26,156 nucleotides of DNA from Haplomitrium mnioides (Eukaryota > Marchantiophyta > Haplomitriopsida > Calobryales). The stretch is from contig JBNGIS010033856.1 of the NCBI GenBank assembly GCA_049999725.1, positions 1 to 26,156 of the forward strand. Reading direction: 5' to 3'. Every line of letters starts with the position of its first letter. The stretch's first letter is position 1. Shown one piece after another: positions 1-10,326 of the stretch. The position numbers and the translations under genes are program-made. The notes under the pieces are model-generated. The model did not search any database. It was given only the letters and a program-made list of their open reading frames with translations, and was not told the origin of the DNA.

Positions 1-87
1 GTTGCTCGGGAGCTGAGTCGTAGTGTCGAAAAAAAAAACTTGTGCGTGTCTTGAATCTTGTCTGTGTCGAAAAAAAATTTGTAGAGC

Positions 88-112
88 CAGTCGTGCTGAT
101 AACGTGTTATCG
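88..112 (-). other. Possible Ty1/copia LTR-internal junction
   Basis: On the minus strand this reads GATAACACGTTATCAGCACG. From memory, plant Ty1/copia elements often carry an AACACGTTATCAGCACG-type sequence just inside the 5' LTR, upstream of gag. If that holds here, the LTR lies at higher coordinates and the internal part runs off the left edge. No matching LTR copy or gag frame is visible in the window, so this is a weak call from one motif. Confidence 0.25.
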
Positions 113-155
113 TAGATATGAGACACACTGCATCCAGGCCGCGCTGCACTTCATT

Positions 156-168
156 GATAGATAGATAG
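156..168. repeat. GATA microsatellite
   Basis: A short run of GATA units (gatagatagatag), with a further degenerate unit near 176-182. It is a simple-sequence repeat in AT-rich DNA and no function is implied. Confidence 0.6.
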
Positions 169-200
169 AATACAGAGATAGATGTGTCCGTTGTATGTAG

Positions 201-222
201 CCCTATATATATATATATAGGG
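201..222. repeat. Perfect 22-bp AT palindrome
   Basis: A CCC..GGG-capped run of alternating TA forms a perfect 22-bp inverted repeat with no loop. It can fold as a cruciform or hairpin. It lies in non-coding DNA, and the alternating TA core suggests it arose by dinucleotide expansion. Confidence 0.8.
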
Positions 223-507
223 TATAGATAGGGTTAGTTCTTATAGTCCTATAACATATTTTGCTTTTTTACTTTTAAGGTTATTTTGTTGCTGAAGCAT
301 CTGCCCATGTTGTTTGAATTTCTTTTCTTTTGAAAATTTTGTTATAAAAATTTAAATCGTTAGCGTTGTTTGACTCAGAACAAGAGCTTTGTACCCGTTT
401 TTTACTTTTAGATTCACTTTGAAAAGTCAAAATCTTTTACATGCGTAGAGTTTTGTGCAGAAATAGAACATTTTTAGTTTGTTTCCTCGGTTGTAGAGGT
501 GTGAACC

Positions 508-521
508 CTATGCGCGCATAG
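508..521. repeat. Outlying palindromic core CTATGCGCGCATAG
   Basis: This perfect 14-bp palindrome, followed by GACTTTG, is identical to the cores at 633-646 and 841-854 of the 52-bp tandem repeat. It stands about 110 bp ahead of the array and looks like a detached copy. Confidence 0.7.
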
Positions 522-619
522 ACTTTGATTTGCAAGCCAAACGTACAATGTACAAAAACTTTTGTACCAAACCTAAAACCTAGCTTCTTCTCAGTCTTTC
601 TTTAAGAATGTTGTGGTTG

Positions 620-870
620 TGAGTTCGGATTCCTATGCGCGCATAGACTTTGGGGTGGAGTGTTCAGATGGTGAGTTTGGATTCTTAGGCGCGCCTTGAG
701 TTTCAGGCGGAGTGTTCAGTTGGTGAGTTCGGATTCCCATACATGCATGGACTTTGGGGTGGAGTGTTCACCTGTTGAGCTTAGATTCCTTAGCGCGCCT
801 AGTCTTTGGAGTGGAGTGTTCACATGTTGAGCTTGGATTCCTATGCGCGCATAGACATTGGCTCGGAAGT
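620..870. repeat. 52-bp tandem repeat with palindromic cores, about 5 copies
   Basis: Units begin TGAGTTCGGAT or TGAGCTTGGAT at 620, 672, 724, 776 and 828, so the period is exactly 52 bp. Most units end TGGAGTGTTCA. Each has a GC-rich self-complementary centre: CTATGCGCGCATAG (633-646), AGGCGCGCCT (687-696), CATGCATG (742-749), GCGCGC in an imperfect palindrome (793-798), and CTATGCGCGCATAG again (841-854). The core sequence varies while self-complementarity is largely kept. The last copy decays after about 860. There is no coding potential. It could be a minisatellite inside an intron, UTR or unrecognised element. Confidence 0.85.
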
Positions 871-1736
871 CTACTTCTCCTACATAACCCTTAAGCTTCT
901 TCGTACAAAGACAACCGCTTACAACTTTGTTTGTACACAGGTTCTAGACTCTTTCGTAGATCTTGAGACCTTTGTTTGCTTGAATCAAGTCTAAAACTTG
1001 AACACGTTTCTTGTTTATAGTCTTAATGCAATCTCCTTAGCTACACTCTTTTTTATTCAGAACTATGATACATTTTTGTAAATGCTTCGTTGAACTGTGA
1101 AATATTTTTAATTGCTGGAACCTTTTTGAAAGCCTACATTCACTTTTGCTTGCATGGATTTTCAACTTAATTTGAAAGCTTCCTTTCTTCTTGACGTTGT
1201 ATTTGAACCTCCTAAATCGATGCAATGTTTCTTTTTGTTTGTTTTGTTGTTTACCATTGCAAACTCATTCCCTTGACTTCTAGACCCCTTAGTCTTTATC
1301 TTTGTGTTTTGTAGTATTTTTCCAACAAAAAAATTTGAAAGAGCACCAGGTCTACGTGCGCCTCAAGTTTGTATAATCAAACATATTTCAAAATAGTTTC
1401 TTTGAACGTGTAATTAAACTTTTGCGCTTATAATTGTAATCAATGATAAATGTAAATTTTTGATGAAAACTTAACTTAATTTTTATGATTTTAAACAAAT
1501 TCAAGTTTTCAAATGTTTTCGTAAAAACTGGTAATATTGATTGATTTTGCGTATCGAAACTGACTTTTGCTCTATTATGGTTGCTGAAATGACCAAAAAC
1601 AATCCCCAAAAACTCATGTACTTTTTGTTTTTCAAAAATTTCCTCGTTTTTGATGTTTTTTGATATGAAAAATCACAATTTTTCCAAAAAAGAAAGTTCC
1701 TATTCTGAGTAGCCTGTTCCTGGTTCAAAGTAGCGG
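871..1736. other. AT-rich, T-strand-biased DNA without a gene
   Basis: The region is T-rich on the + strand and holds only short chance open frames. I see no domain, RNA gene or clear repeat. The boundary with element A is not marked by an LTR or obvious target duplication, so A was probably truncated by deletion or by a nested rearrangement near 1700-1736. Confidence 0.5.
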
Positions 1737-2957
1737 TTGTTAATTGCTCATTTAGTAGAAGAGTATTGTGAGGAACTGAGTGTTTGTAATCATACTTTTG
1801 CTGGTTGGACTGATGAACAATTTATTAAATCAAGTTTATGCAGTGATGGAAAAGAAGGCAACTTGGACATATTCGCATTATTTGCAAGTGAAGGGGAGAA
1901 AGTACCTGAGCTGATTATGGAGCATGTTACGACGCATAATGTGGTAAGAGAACAACAATATAGTGCGATACAAGTAAGTCTAAAGGATCTTGAAAAGGTG
2001 CTATTTCTATGTAATGAATTGGATGATGAAGAGAGAAAAGTGCATAAAGCACTTTTGGTAGAATTTCAAGATGTGTTTGCTGGGTCATACAAAGATTTAA
2101 AGGGAATACTGGCGGAACTCTGCAAGCATAGGATTTATCTTGAGGAGGGTGTTGTACCAGTTAGACAGAGACAATATCGCCTGAACCCCAAATACTCTTT
2201 GTTAGTTAAAGAAGAGTTGGATAAACTATTGGCTGCCAACTTTATTTATGCAGTACCTTATAGTGAATGGGTGTCGCCAATAGTGATAGTCATGAAGAAA
2301 AATAGGAAGATTAGAGTGTGCCAGGATTTTAAGAGATTAAACCAGACCACTAAAAAGGATTTTTATCCTTTACCATTTAATGATGCTATCCTAGATTAGG
2401 TGGCAGGAGCATAATGTTATACATTTCTAGATGGATTCTTTGGTTACAACCAGGTGAGTATCCATCTTGAGGACAGACCGAAAACTACCTTCACTATAGA
2501 CTGGGGAACTTACGCTTATAATGTAATGCCTTTTGGGCTATGTAATGCCCCAACTACTTTTTAGATAGCGATGACATAGATTTTTAAACCTTATCTAAGG
2601 GATTTCATAGAAATATTTTTGGATGACTTTTGTGTGTATGGATCAAAGGAGGATCATCCTAGTCATCTAAGAAAGACTTTTGAGAGATGCAGATGGGGTC
2701 AGTTAGGATTACACCCTGAGAAAAGTTTTATTGCGATGAATGAAGGATTATTATCGGGACATAGAGTTTCCAAGGATGGCATCGCAGTAGATGTGGACAA
2801 AGTCAAAATTTTAAAGGAAGTTAGGAGGCCTACTACAGTAACAGAATTGAGAGAGTTTTGGGGAGCTACAGGGTACTATAGAAGATTCATAGAAAACTAC
2901 TCTTGGATAGCTGCTCCACTTACCAACTTGTTGCAGAAAAATGTTGTATTTCAGTGA
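1737..2957 (+). pseudogene. Element A reverse transcriptase (pol fragment)
   Basis: One reading frame runs through the RT, interrupted by stops at 2397, 2412, 2562, 2577 and 2955. The first part (to 2399) has the pre-RT linker (FQDVFAG) and the fingers: PVRQRQYRLNP, SPIVIVMKKNRKIRVCQDFKR. Then come FLDGFFGYNQV, the VMPFGLCNAP block (about 2521-2553) and the active-site FLDD (2616-2627), equivalent to YxDD. The connection reads LLSGHRVSKDGIAVD and GYYRRFI. The apparent TTG opening at 1737 is only where the frame clears an upstream stop, not a start. Several stops sit at usual Gln or Trp positions. It once copied element RNA into DNA; this copy cannot. Confidence 0.85.
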
Positions 2958-3418
2958 GGAGAGGAGGCTCAGGAAGCTTCTGAGATGTTAAAAGAGAAAC
3001 TTAGTACAGCTCATGTTCTAAAACCTCCAATTTGAGATAGAAAGTTTCATGTCTATGTGGATGTCTCTACCTTTGCAATATGCAGTGTATTGAGTCAGAA
3101 GGATGAAGATAAGAAAGATCATCCAATTTATTATGCAAGTCAGAAATTGATTGCAACTGAAAAGAATTATTCAGTGATAGAGAGAGAAGCATTGGGACTG
3201 ATATTTTCAATCAGGAAATTCAGGCATTATTTGCTATGGTATCCATTGTGTTTCATGTTGATCATAATTCACTGAAGTATTTAGGGAATAAACCTGATCT
3301 TTCTGGAAGGATACGAAGATGGATGTTGCTACTCTAGGAATTTGATTTTGAAGTGGACGTAAGACCAGGAAAGTCCCATCAGAATGTAGACTTCCTATCC
3401 AAGATTAGGACTAGTTGA
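2958..3418 (+). pseudogene. Element A RNase H domain
   Basis: The RT frame continues after the stop at 2955, with another stop at 3033. It encodes YVDVSTFAICSVLSQ (first acidic residue of RNase H), PIYYASQKL and EREALGLIFSIRKFRHYL. Near 3250 the frame shifts, and the other frame carries FHVDHNSLKYL, GRIRRW, the EFDFEV block and RPGKSHQNVDFLS, the end of the domain in plant gypsy elements. One further stop lies near 3335. The domain degrades the RNA strand of the RNA:DNA hybrid in active relatives. Confidence 0.82.
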
Positions 3419-4310
3419 GATAGATGACCTGAATGATAATTTTCCAGATGAAAATTTGTTCCCAATTGAGAAGGAAAGGGAGGAGAACCTTTGGTATAAA
3501 GAGATTTGGATATATTTAGAAAGTTCTATTTTACCTTTTGGTTTGAATAAGGAAGAAGAGGCAGTATTTTTCTAGAAGGTGGCGCCGTATATAATCTATA
3601 AAGGAGTGTTGTATAAGAAGGGACCTGATGGGATTTTGATTGTTTAGGTCCTGATGAAGTTAAAAAGGTAATTGTTGCATTGCACGATGATGAAGTAGGA
3701 GGACACTATGCCATATATAACATGGTGGAAAAGATTCATGAGGCAGGGTATTGGTAGCCTACGATGTACAAGGATGTAAAAAGCTATATTCAGAGTTGTG
3801 ACCCATGTCAGAGAGTGGGGAAACCAACAGCAAGCAACCATTGGCCACTTACACCTATCTTACCTTTAGCTCCATTTGAGAAATGGGGTATTGATTTTGT
3901 AGGACCTATTACACAATGTCCAGATACTATAAGAATAGATTTATATCAGTGTGTACAGATTACGCTACCAAATGGGTGGAAGCAAAAGCTACATGTAGAG
4001 ATGGAGCAGTGGAGGTTGCTAACTTCCTGTTTGAGAACATAATCACGAGATTCAGATGCCCTTTAGAGTTGATCAGTGATAGAAGAACTCATTTTCTGAA
4101 TGAGGTGATTCAACGTCTTATTGACACCTATATGATTAAGCATAGGAAAACAACGCCTTATAATCTGAAAGCAAATGGACATATTGAAAGAGTTAATGGA
4201 TTGTTATGTAAGATATTGACAAAGATTTGTTCAACATACTCGTCGGATTGGAATAGGAAGATGTACTAAGCTTTGTGGGCTTACAGAACAGCGGAGAAAG
4301 TTACTACAAA
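3411..4310 (+). pseudogene. Element A integrase (H2C2 and DDE core)
   Basis: A linker (LVEIDDLND, from 3411) leads to the N-terminal zinc-binding H2C2 region, His at 3683 and 3704 and Cys at 3797 and 3806, in the frame of LHDDEVGGHY...SCDPCQR. The core follows with WGIDFVGP (first Asp, codon 3893). A frameshift near 3916-3940 precedes TDYATKWVEA, then SDRRTHF (second Asp, 4078) and GHIERVNG (Glu, 4186). All three catalytic acidic residues survive, but stops (near 3645, 3757 and 4267) and frameshifts disable it. ALWAYRTAEK is the last recognisable piece, and the usual C-terminal domain is missing. Confidence 0.85.
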
Positions 4311-4350
4311 GCAACATTATTCATGAATGCTTGCGAGGACGCTGCGCGAT

Positions 4351-4361
4351 GGAGGAGGGGG
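4351..4361 (+). promoter_or_regulatory. Polypurine tract of element A
   Basis: GGAGGAGGGGG lies just after the pol remnant and 3 bp before TGTGAG (4365). This is the expected place and composition for the plus-strand DNA primer, immediately upstream of a 3' LTR. Confidence 0.6.
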
Positions 4362-4611
4362 CTATGTGAGAGCATAGTTCCTGACAGAAGGTCAAAAATT
4401 GCTTGAAGGAGTTCTCTTCTGAGCAGTGGAGTGAGAAGAAAGTGGTAAAGCTTAAGTTTTGAGTGTAAAGTTGTAAAATGTAAAGATTAGAGGACATTTT
4501 GGTATGAAGTGGAAAAGGAGAGAAGGCTGATCTACAAGGAAGTGATTTATTTTTGTGAAGGAAAAAAAAATTATTTTGGTAAAACTAATCTAAGTGTTGA
4601 AGGCCAGCTAG

Positions 4612-4636
4612 CCCCTATCTACCTATCTATCTATTT
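4612..4636. repeat. Short CTAT/CTAC microsatellite
   Basis: A degenerate CTAT run (ctatctacctatctatctat) inside the presumed element A LTR. Confidence 0.5.
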
Positions 4637-5682
4637 CTATGTGTTGGTGGACATCTTGCCCAAGAGCCAAGTGAATTGTGTCGAAGGATGGAAGCCGGTG
4701 CCCTGAACTAGGTCCGTCCAGGGGGAGGGAAGTTGAGCGGTGGCCTTACACCCTTGTGGGGCTGCCTCTCGAAAGGAAGTAAGTGTGATTTGCTTATATA
4801 GTGCTTCTAAGTTAGTGGGAAGTACTTATGGGATATTTGGAGGTGCTCGAGAAGGCCACCTGTTACGAAGCGTTCATGAGAGAGAGCACGGGGTGTTTGG
4901 ATCAAGGTGAGAATCCGCGTTGAGGGAGATTTGCAAGTGTTTTGCAGGGTAGATTCGTAGGAATTGTGGAATTTCGCCTCGGATTGAGAACAAGTTGGAT
5001 AGAAAAAAAAAACGAATGTAATGATCGTTCTGTGGAATTGAATTTTGATGGTGATTTGGAAACGTCAGTTGTTGGTTCGATTGGTTGTTTGGATTACAGA
5101 TCAAAAATATGTGTAAGATTCAGAAGTTGAGGAAGAACGTTTTGCGATGATTTCTGAGCGCGAGTGCTGAATGAAAATCTTCTGCGAAATTGGAAAGGGA
5201 GAATGAGGAATTCAAAGGAAATCGGTCAGTTGTAGAATTTCCTCTGGGATAGGTAGTTGCAAATTAATCTCCAAAGGAGAGCCCTGCGGAATTTGAAGGT
5301 CTTTCTTCTATATGCCAATGGTGATGAAGGCTGCGATGAAACAGAATGTGAATGGTGAGAAAGAAGAGAATTCATGTGGAGAAGAGATTTGCAAGAAGGC
5401 TTGCGAATCAATTCTCAGTGGAGAGGAGCCTTATGAATTGAAGTGAAGAGTTGTTATGTGCGAGAGCCCAACACGGAAAGTTTTATGAGTGGAAAGGAAA
5501 TTAAGCAGAAATCAATCAGATCAGCGAGGAAGTGATCGACGATGAAATTTTGCTGTGCGAACTGTTTGAATCAGATGGAATTAAAAGTTTAAAAGGAATG
5601 AGAAGGATTGCGGAAAAAAGATCCGAAGGGTCTGTGAGTCCGAAGAAGGCATCGAAACCTTGCCTTCCGTTGTAGGGATCTC

Positions 5683-5800
5683 CGGTTAAGGAGGTTCCGA
5701 TCCATCTTTCGATGTGGGATACCTCGGTTAAGGGGGTTCCGATGAGTGTCTGTGTGGGGATCCGAAGTGGAGTCCCTAGGTAAGTTGGTTTCGTATGGGA
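5683..5800 (+). repeat. Short degenerate tandem repeats in the A LTR
   Basis: The motif CGGTTAAGGxGGTTCCGAT occurs at 5683 and 5725, a 42-bp offset, and a weaker copy (AGGTAAGTTGGTTTCG) follows near 5779. The block sits in the G-rich middle of the presumed LTR. Its role is unknown; LTR U3 regions often carry such repeats. Confidence 0.45.
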
Positions 5801-6426
5801 TTCCGAAGTAGGGATCCATATTTAGGAAGGTTACGTTCTGAAGCATTCGACGGAAGGATGATTGGCAAAATAATGACTAAACGAAGCGGTGATGGATGAA
5901 ATGACGACTTGTCGGTGTTTTGCGCGATAAGGATTGTTGTGGAAAGGTGAGCGAGGAGAGAAGTTTGAATGACGAACTGGTGATTTATCATGGTTTCAGT
6001 GTGGAAGTCGAACTGAAAGTTCGAAAGTTCAAAAAGATGAAACAACTATTTGGAGGAAGTTGCAAAGTTTGAAATTGAAAGGGAGATGAAGTGAGGAGTT
6101 AGTGAAAGTTGAAAAATTAGCATAAGAACAATTGATAGTAATTAGTTCTTATGGCGAGCAAAGTTAGTTTAAGTTAGTGGAAGCGTGTTGTTTAGCTTAA
6201 GAACACATTGTGAGTTGTTAGTTCTTATTGGAAACTTAGTGAGGAAACAGTTAGTGTGTAGAGAAGTAAGTTAGTTTGATTTGGAACTAGGATGACTGTT
6301 ATTGTCAGTTGAGCAAGACAGGGGGTGCAAGCCTGTTGGCGAGTTTATGTTTTGCTGGTTGTCTCATTGTACATGTGTGCTTCAAGTAAAGATTATTTGA
6401 TTCTTGTCTGTGAGGTCCCCTGCTCA

Positions 6427-7256
6427 TGTTGGTGATTGCATATTTATGAGGAGCAGTTTGATGAAGGAATGAGGATTTGAAGTTAGATTGGTTGGTGGAT
6501 GTTTTGCAGGTTTGGAATTGAAGAAATCAGTCTGATTCCATTAAAGAAGTGCATGTCAAGGGGTAACTGAGTGTGTTCTCTTGGTGGGTCTGGATTCTAA
6601 GTTCCAGATTGTGATTTGTGGGAGGTTCAGTGGCAAATCAATTCTGCTTTAAAATCTGTTCTGTTCTGTGTTTGTTAAATTCTTAAGAGAGAACCTTCAG
6701 TGATTCTCCAGTTAGTGGGTATTGGTTGGTGGGTTGCAGTAGAGCAAGGAGTACTCAGATTTGTGTGTGCCTAGGAAATAGGTGGGCATTTCACAAGCAA
6801 ACAGAGTAGTGGGTGGTTGGAGAAACAGCAAGTGGATGTGAGATCAGGAGGGTCGTTCTATAGTTAAGTTCTCAGCATCAAGCTTTGGGATGTATTGGGT
6901 TCCAGTGGCCTGAGTATCTAGTTTGAGGGAAGTGAGGTGAAGCAATGAAGGTAGGCACTGGAGTGTTGGTTTGAGAGTTTCAAGCAAGTTGGGTAACTGG
7001 TTGCTTGGGAACTTCTCTGATACAGCTCAAGTTTAAAATCAGCTTGTGCATCAACTTTCTTATCCTAGAAATGTCAGTCATAAAGTTTGAGTAATTCTTG
7101 GCTTTTGTTCTATTATAGTGAGTAGTAGAAGTGGTTTGTGTGTTTGGTGTTTAGAGTAAAGGTTGTCAGTCCTAGAGTGGAGAGAGGTCCATCTCTGAAC
7201 TGATAGAGTGAAGTTTCAGAACTCTATAAAGAATCTGGAAAGTTGGTAAAAGTGAA
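6427..7256. other. Unassigned DNA between the 3' ends of elements A and B
   Basis: Some 830 bp of G-rich + strand sequence with no domain, RNA or clear repeat. Element B runs on the opposite strand and should end in a 3' LTR here. The sequence does not match its 5' LTR (from 11077) by eye, so B has lost its 3' end, or this is part of a longer A LTR or a third element. Confidence 0.45.
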
Positions 7257-8254
7257 TTAAGAGCATATTTCTATATAGATCTTGCATGGTTCGATCTCTG
7301 GTTGTTCTTTTCGAGGCTGGAGTGCCACTGATGTGCTATGACACTTACGAACTTGAGTTTCTAAAGAAAAATGAAGATCATGAATAGATAGCATAACTTT
7401 GTCATTTAAAACATACGAGAAATCACAATGTTGTTTATCGGTATATTGTTTTTGTCGATTTTTAGTAATAAGAAGATGGTTTTGTGCATCTTGCAAAGAG
7501 GAATATAAATGAGACAAAAAGGTAGAAAAACTTGAAACATTGGAAGAAAAAGTAGAAAGCAAACCTTTGGGAACAAGAGGATGCTAACTTGAATTGAGAA
7601 AGAAAAGAGAAAATCCAGTACTTGCTTGTTGTTGTATGCAAACTCCACAACCGGTAAGAAACTATCTCGATCCGGGTGATGAACGTTGATAAATGTTCAA
7701 AGCATATCCTCCATAGTGTGATTCATGCATTTAGTTGACCCATCTTTTTGAGGATGATAAGTCGTAGATATAGATAGTTTGGTACCTAAAAGTGTGAATA
7801 ACTCTCGCCAAAACTTCCTAGTGAATCATGGATCTCTATTAGATATTAACACCTTTGGCATTCCATGAAAACAAAAAGTTGTATCAAATTAAATCTTTGC
7901 CAATTGTGGAGCATCCACCGCATCCACTGTTGGTGTTAGATGAATCTGTTTGCTTAGCTTGTCCACAAGCACCACAATGGCAGTAAACCCACGAGGCATG
8001 GTTGGAAGCAAAGTGACAAGATCTAAACTTACATGTTCCCAACGAGCAGTAGGAATTGGTAGTGGTTGAAGAAGACCAACTAGTTTTTGATTTGAAGCAT
8101 TGTTTCGTTGACAACTTTCACAAGAACGAACAAAGCCACAAACATCTTGAGCTAGGTTTGGCCACCACCAAGTGTGTTGAAGCAACTCCATAATCTTGTC
8201 GACCCCAAGATGCCTAGATATTTGAATGTCAGGCACTTCTTGTAAATGAGCCAT
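7257..8254 (-). pseudogene. Element B integrase, catalytically dead
   Basis: The frame from 8254 has the zinc-binding region (SRHLGVDK, WWWPNLAQDV, RSCESCQRN), then RWEHVSLDLVT with the first catalytic Asp (codon 8023-8021) and VLVDKLSKQIHL. After a stop near 7888 the same frame continues with FHGMPKVLIS. The second catalytic position is Asn (7840-7838, SNRDP) and the Glu position is Lys (7732-7730, TKCMN). Past the AYNN block a frameshift near 7600 moves the C-terminal part (LQDAQNHLLITKNRQKQY, LNDKVML) to another frame, ending at 7257. Both replacements fit single G-to-A changes on this strand. Confidence 0.85.
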
Positions 8255-8499
8255 TCAAAACGCATCGTATTGTGGAAAATATATTTGATGACCTTGATAA
8301 AGAATACCATCTCGAATGAAAAATGTATGATACTCATTATCTTTGATCATCAAATGTGCTCTAACAAGATTAAAGAAGACATCTTTATGTAAATTTTGTC
8401 AAAAGCCGTCACTAGTTACTTCATCAAGATGTAATATACTAACATTTGCAACCTCTAACATATTTAGTCGATGATTCGATCTTCGTCATAATGCATCAA

Positions 8500-9139
8500 G
8501 AATGATGTGGAACCTTCATTGCTTGTACTCCTTTGTATCAAAGAGTTGTAGTTGATCTTCCCATCGATGATGACGACTTGCTATATTTTCCAAATAAATT
8601 AGTTGAAGAAAAGGCTTGTGGTCCGGAAAAGTACCTGCTTTCCTAAAAGATAGTGTCTCTAAACCTTGGTAGCATAAACCATTGCCAACTGCTCTCTATT
8701 CCTTGTAGAATAACTCCTCTCCATTGCATTCAGTTGATGTGACATGAAGATACGAATGAAGTTCCTCCTTAAACACTTGTTGTAACACTACTCCAATAGC
8801 AAAATTAGAGGCATCAAAATCAACTATACAACTTGCCTTTAGGTCATATGGTTGTAGAATTGGATGAGAAGACATCACACCCTTGAGTTGTTGAAATGCC
8901 TCTTGCTCTTTGGTCATCCATTGAAACTTTGTCTCTTTACCTAGTAGATCCGTAAGCGGTGCAACAATATGAGTAGAGTAGTGGATAAATCTTTGATAAA
9001 AACTTGCTAACCTATTGAAAGCTTGAACATCCTTTGAATCTTTTGGTGTTAGCCACTCTACAGTAGTTTTAATTTTCTCTTCCTCCATCTTGATGCTATA
9101 CGCAGATACTTTATGCCCTAGGTCACCTCTTGCTTCCAA
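8500..9139 (-). pseudogene. Element B RT thumb/connection and RNase H
   Basis: From 9139: LGHKVSA (RT connection), KIKTTVEWLTP, ASFYQRFIHYSTHIVAPLTDL, KFQWMTKEQEAFQQLK, then the RNase H start CIVDFDASNFAIGVVLQQ, where the usual DASD/DASN Asp is kept. A stop at about 8696-8693 follows GEELFYKE. Beyond it shifted frames still read AMVYATK and then a TDHK-like block near 8600, so RNase H goes on to about 8500. The frame differs from the upstream RT, showing a frameshift near 9120-9139. Confidence 0.8.
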
Positions 9140-9948
9140 AACTCACACTTAGATTTTTTGCAATAAAAATTCCAATTGCATAGTCTTTGTAATACTTCTT
9201 TGAGATGAGCATGATGCTCAACTTTATTTTTACTAAAGTTAAGGATATCGTCCAAAAATACCAACACTGACTTATCCAATAACCCATCAAAAACTTGATG
9301 CATTTGATCCATGAATATCATCGGAGCATTAGTAAGACCAAATGTAAGAACCTTCTACTCAAAATACCTACACCTTCTACAAAAAGTTGTCTTTGATACA
9401 TCACTTGGATCGATAGAAATTTGCCAATAGCCACTTCAAAGATTCAACTTAGAAAAGAATTGTGCACCACTCAATTGATCCAACAAATCATCAATATGAG
9501 GTAGAGAATAGGCATTCTATTTGATTGTTCAATCCTTGAAATAATCTATACAAAGATGAAATCCACCATCTTTCTTTGGTACAAAGAATATCGAAGCTCT
9601 CCAAGGTGAAGTACTATGTTGAATGAAATCCTTCTCAAGAAAATTGATCAATGTCTTTCAAAGCTCGTCTAATTCTTGTGGTGATAATCGATATATAGAT
9701 CGATTATAAGAAGTACATTCTAGTATCAACTCAATCGGAAAAGGCATTCCTAAATTGTTTGGTAATCCTTTTGGCAAATCCTCTAGAAACACATCCGCAA
9801 ACTCTTTCAAAATATAATCAATTATTGAGGTAGATGCACCTTTTCCTCCCTCCTTACTCAAGTCTATGATGGGCTTGATCCAAACAACAAAGAGAAGCAA
9901 CTCTTGCTCTACTAAACTAACATGCTAAATCAATTTAGGCTTCTTCAC
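9118..9948 (-). pseudogene. Element B reverse transcriptase core
   Basis: The same frame as the protease continues through the linker (LKEFADVFLEDLPKGLP) and ELILECTSYNRSIYRLSP. After stops it reads [48 protein letters not shown] and FGLTNAP, and the active site is VFLDDILNFSK (about 9252-9220). The motif order and spacing are those of plant gypsy RT. Several stops fall inside (9658 and others near 9540-9360). Confidence 0.83.
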
Positions 9949-10050
9949 CAACAGTGTCGAACACTCCAAAAGAAATTTCTTACCTTGTAAGATAACTTGA
10001 ATTTGTTGTTTTGCCCAATCAAATTGAGTGGGTCAATCTTCAAGCCAAAG

Positions 10051-10320
10051 CTATCCTAAAATAATGTCATATTGTACAAGTGCAATAACAAATTGCACAA
10101 ATTTCATATACTCTTTTCCAATTCTTAGAAGTAATAGCTTTTGAGAGCGAAACACACCATGCTTTTGGCTATCACCCATAGTCACAATGCTCTCCTTGAT
10201 AGGCCTAAATGTTACTTTGATTATCTTAGCAAAATGTAGCGACATAAAATTTTCAGAACTCTCACTATCTACTAATATTCTACAAGATTGCTCCTCAATC
10301 ATACCATCAAGGTGGAACAA
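10051..10320 (-). pseudogene. Element B aspartic protease
   Basis: A retropepsin-like region with ILVDSESSENFMSL, where the family has D-S/T-G: Asp is at 10269-10267 and the Gly position is Glu (10263-10261), again a G-to-A type change. YDIILG at the end is the second hallmark strand; it is followed by a stop, and the frame then continues LWLED..PTQFDW. Active forms cut the Gag-Pol polyprotein in the particle; this copy should be dead. Confidence 0.8.
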
Positions 10321-10326
10321 AGTACC

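Larger units (their letters stand above)
1737..6426 (+). mobile_element. Element A: degenerate, 5'-truncated Ty3/gypsy LTR retrotransposon
   Basis: The order RT, RNase H, integrase is diagnostic of Ty3/gypsy (Metaviridae-type), as copia places integrase before RT. The 5' LTR, PBS, gag and protease are not visible, because the left end begins just upstream of the RT. Pol remnants run to about 4310, followed by a polypurine tract (4351-4361) and a probable 3' LTR starting TGTGAG at 4365. The right end, CA at 6425-6426, is a guess because no second LTR copy is available. At least six in-frame stops and two or more frameshifts make it inactive. Confidence 0.75.
4365..6426 (+). repeat. Probable 3' LTR of element A
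   Basis: It begins TGTGAGAGC directly after the polypurine tract. It contains only short non-coding frames, is G-rich and C-poor on the + strand, has a TTATATAG TATA-like site near 4794, and short imperfect repeats of a CGGTTAAG-GGTTCCGA motif (683 and 725 in the 5 kb block, 42 bp apart). CTTCAAGTAAAGATTATTTGATTC near 6381 resembles the R/U5 end of plant gypsy LTRs, and CTGCTCA at 6420-6426 could be the terminus. No second LTR exists here to confirm the ends. Confidence 0.4.

Noticed and set aside
620-870. CRISPR-like array
   Set aside because: The whole 52-bp unit is repeated, with no alternating unique spacers; palindromic cores vary within units. It is a plant minisatellite.
806-994. 62-residue plus-strand frame overlapping the 52-bp repeat
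   Set aside because: It starts inside the repeat, does not extend with its period (52 is not a multiple of 3), and has no domain.
5065-5085. Possible tRNA T-arm (GGTTCGATT)
   Set aside because: No acceptor, D or anticodon stem can be built around it, and no A box lies at the right distance.
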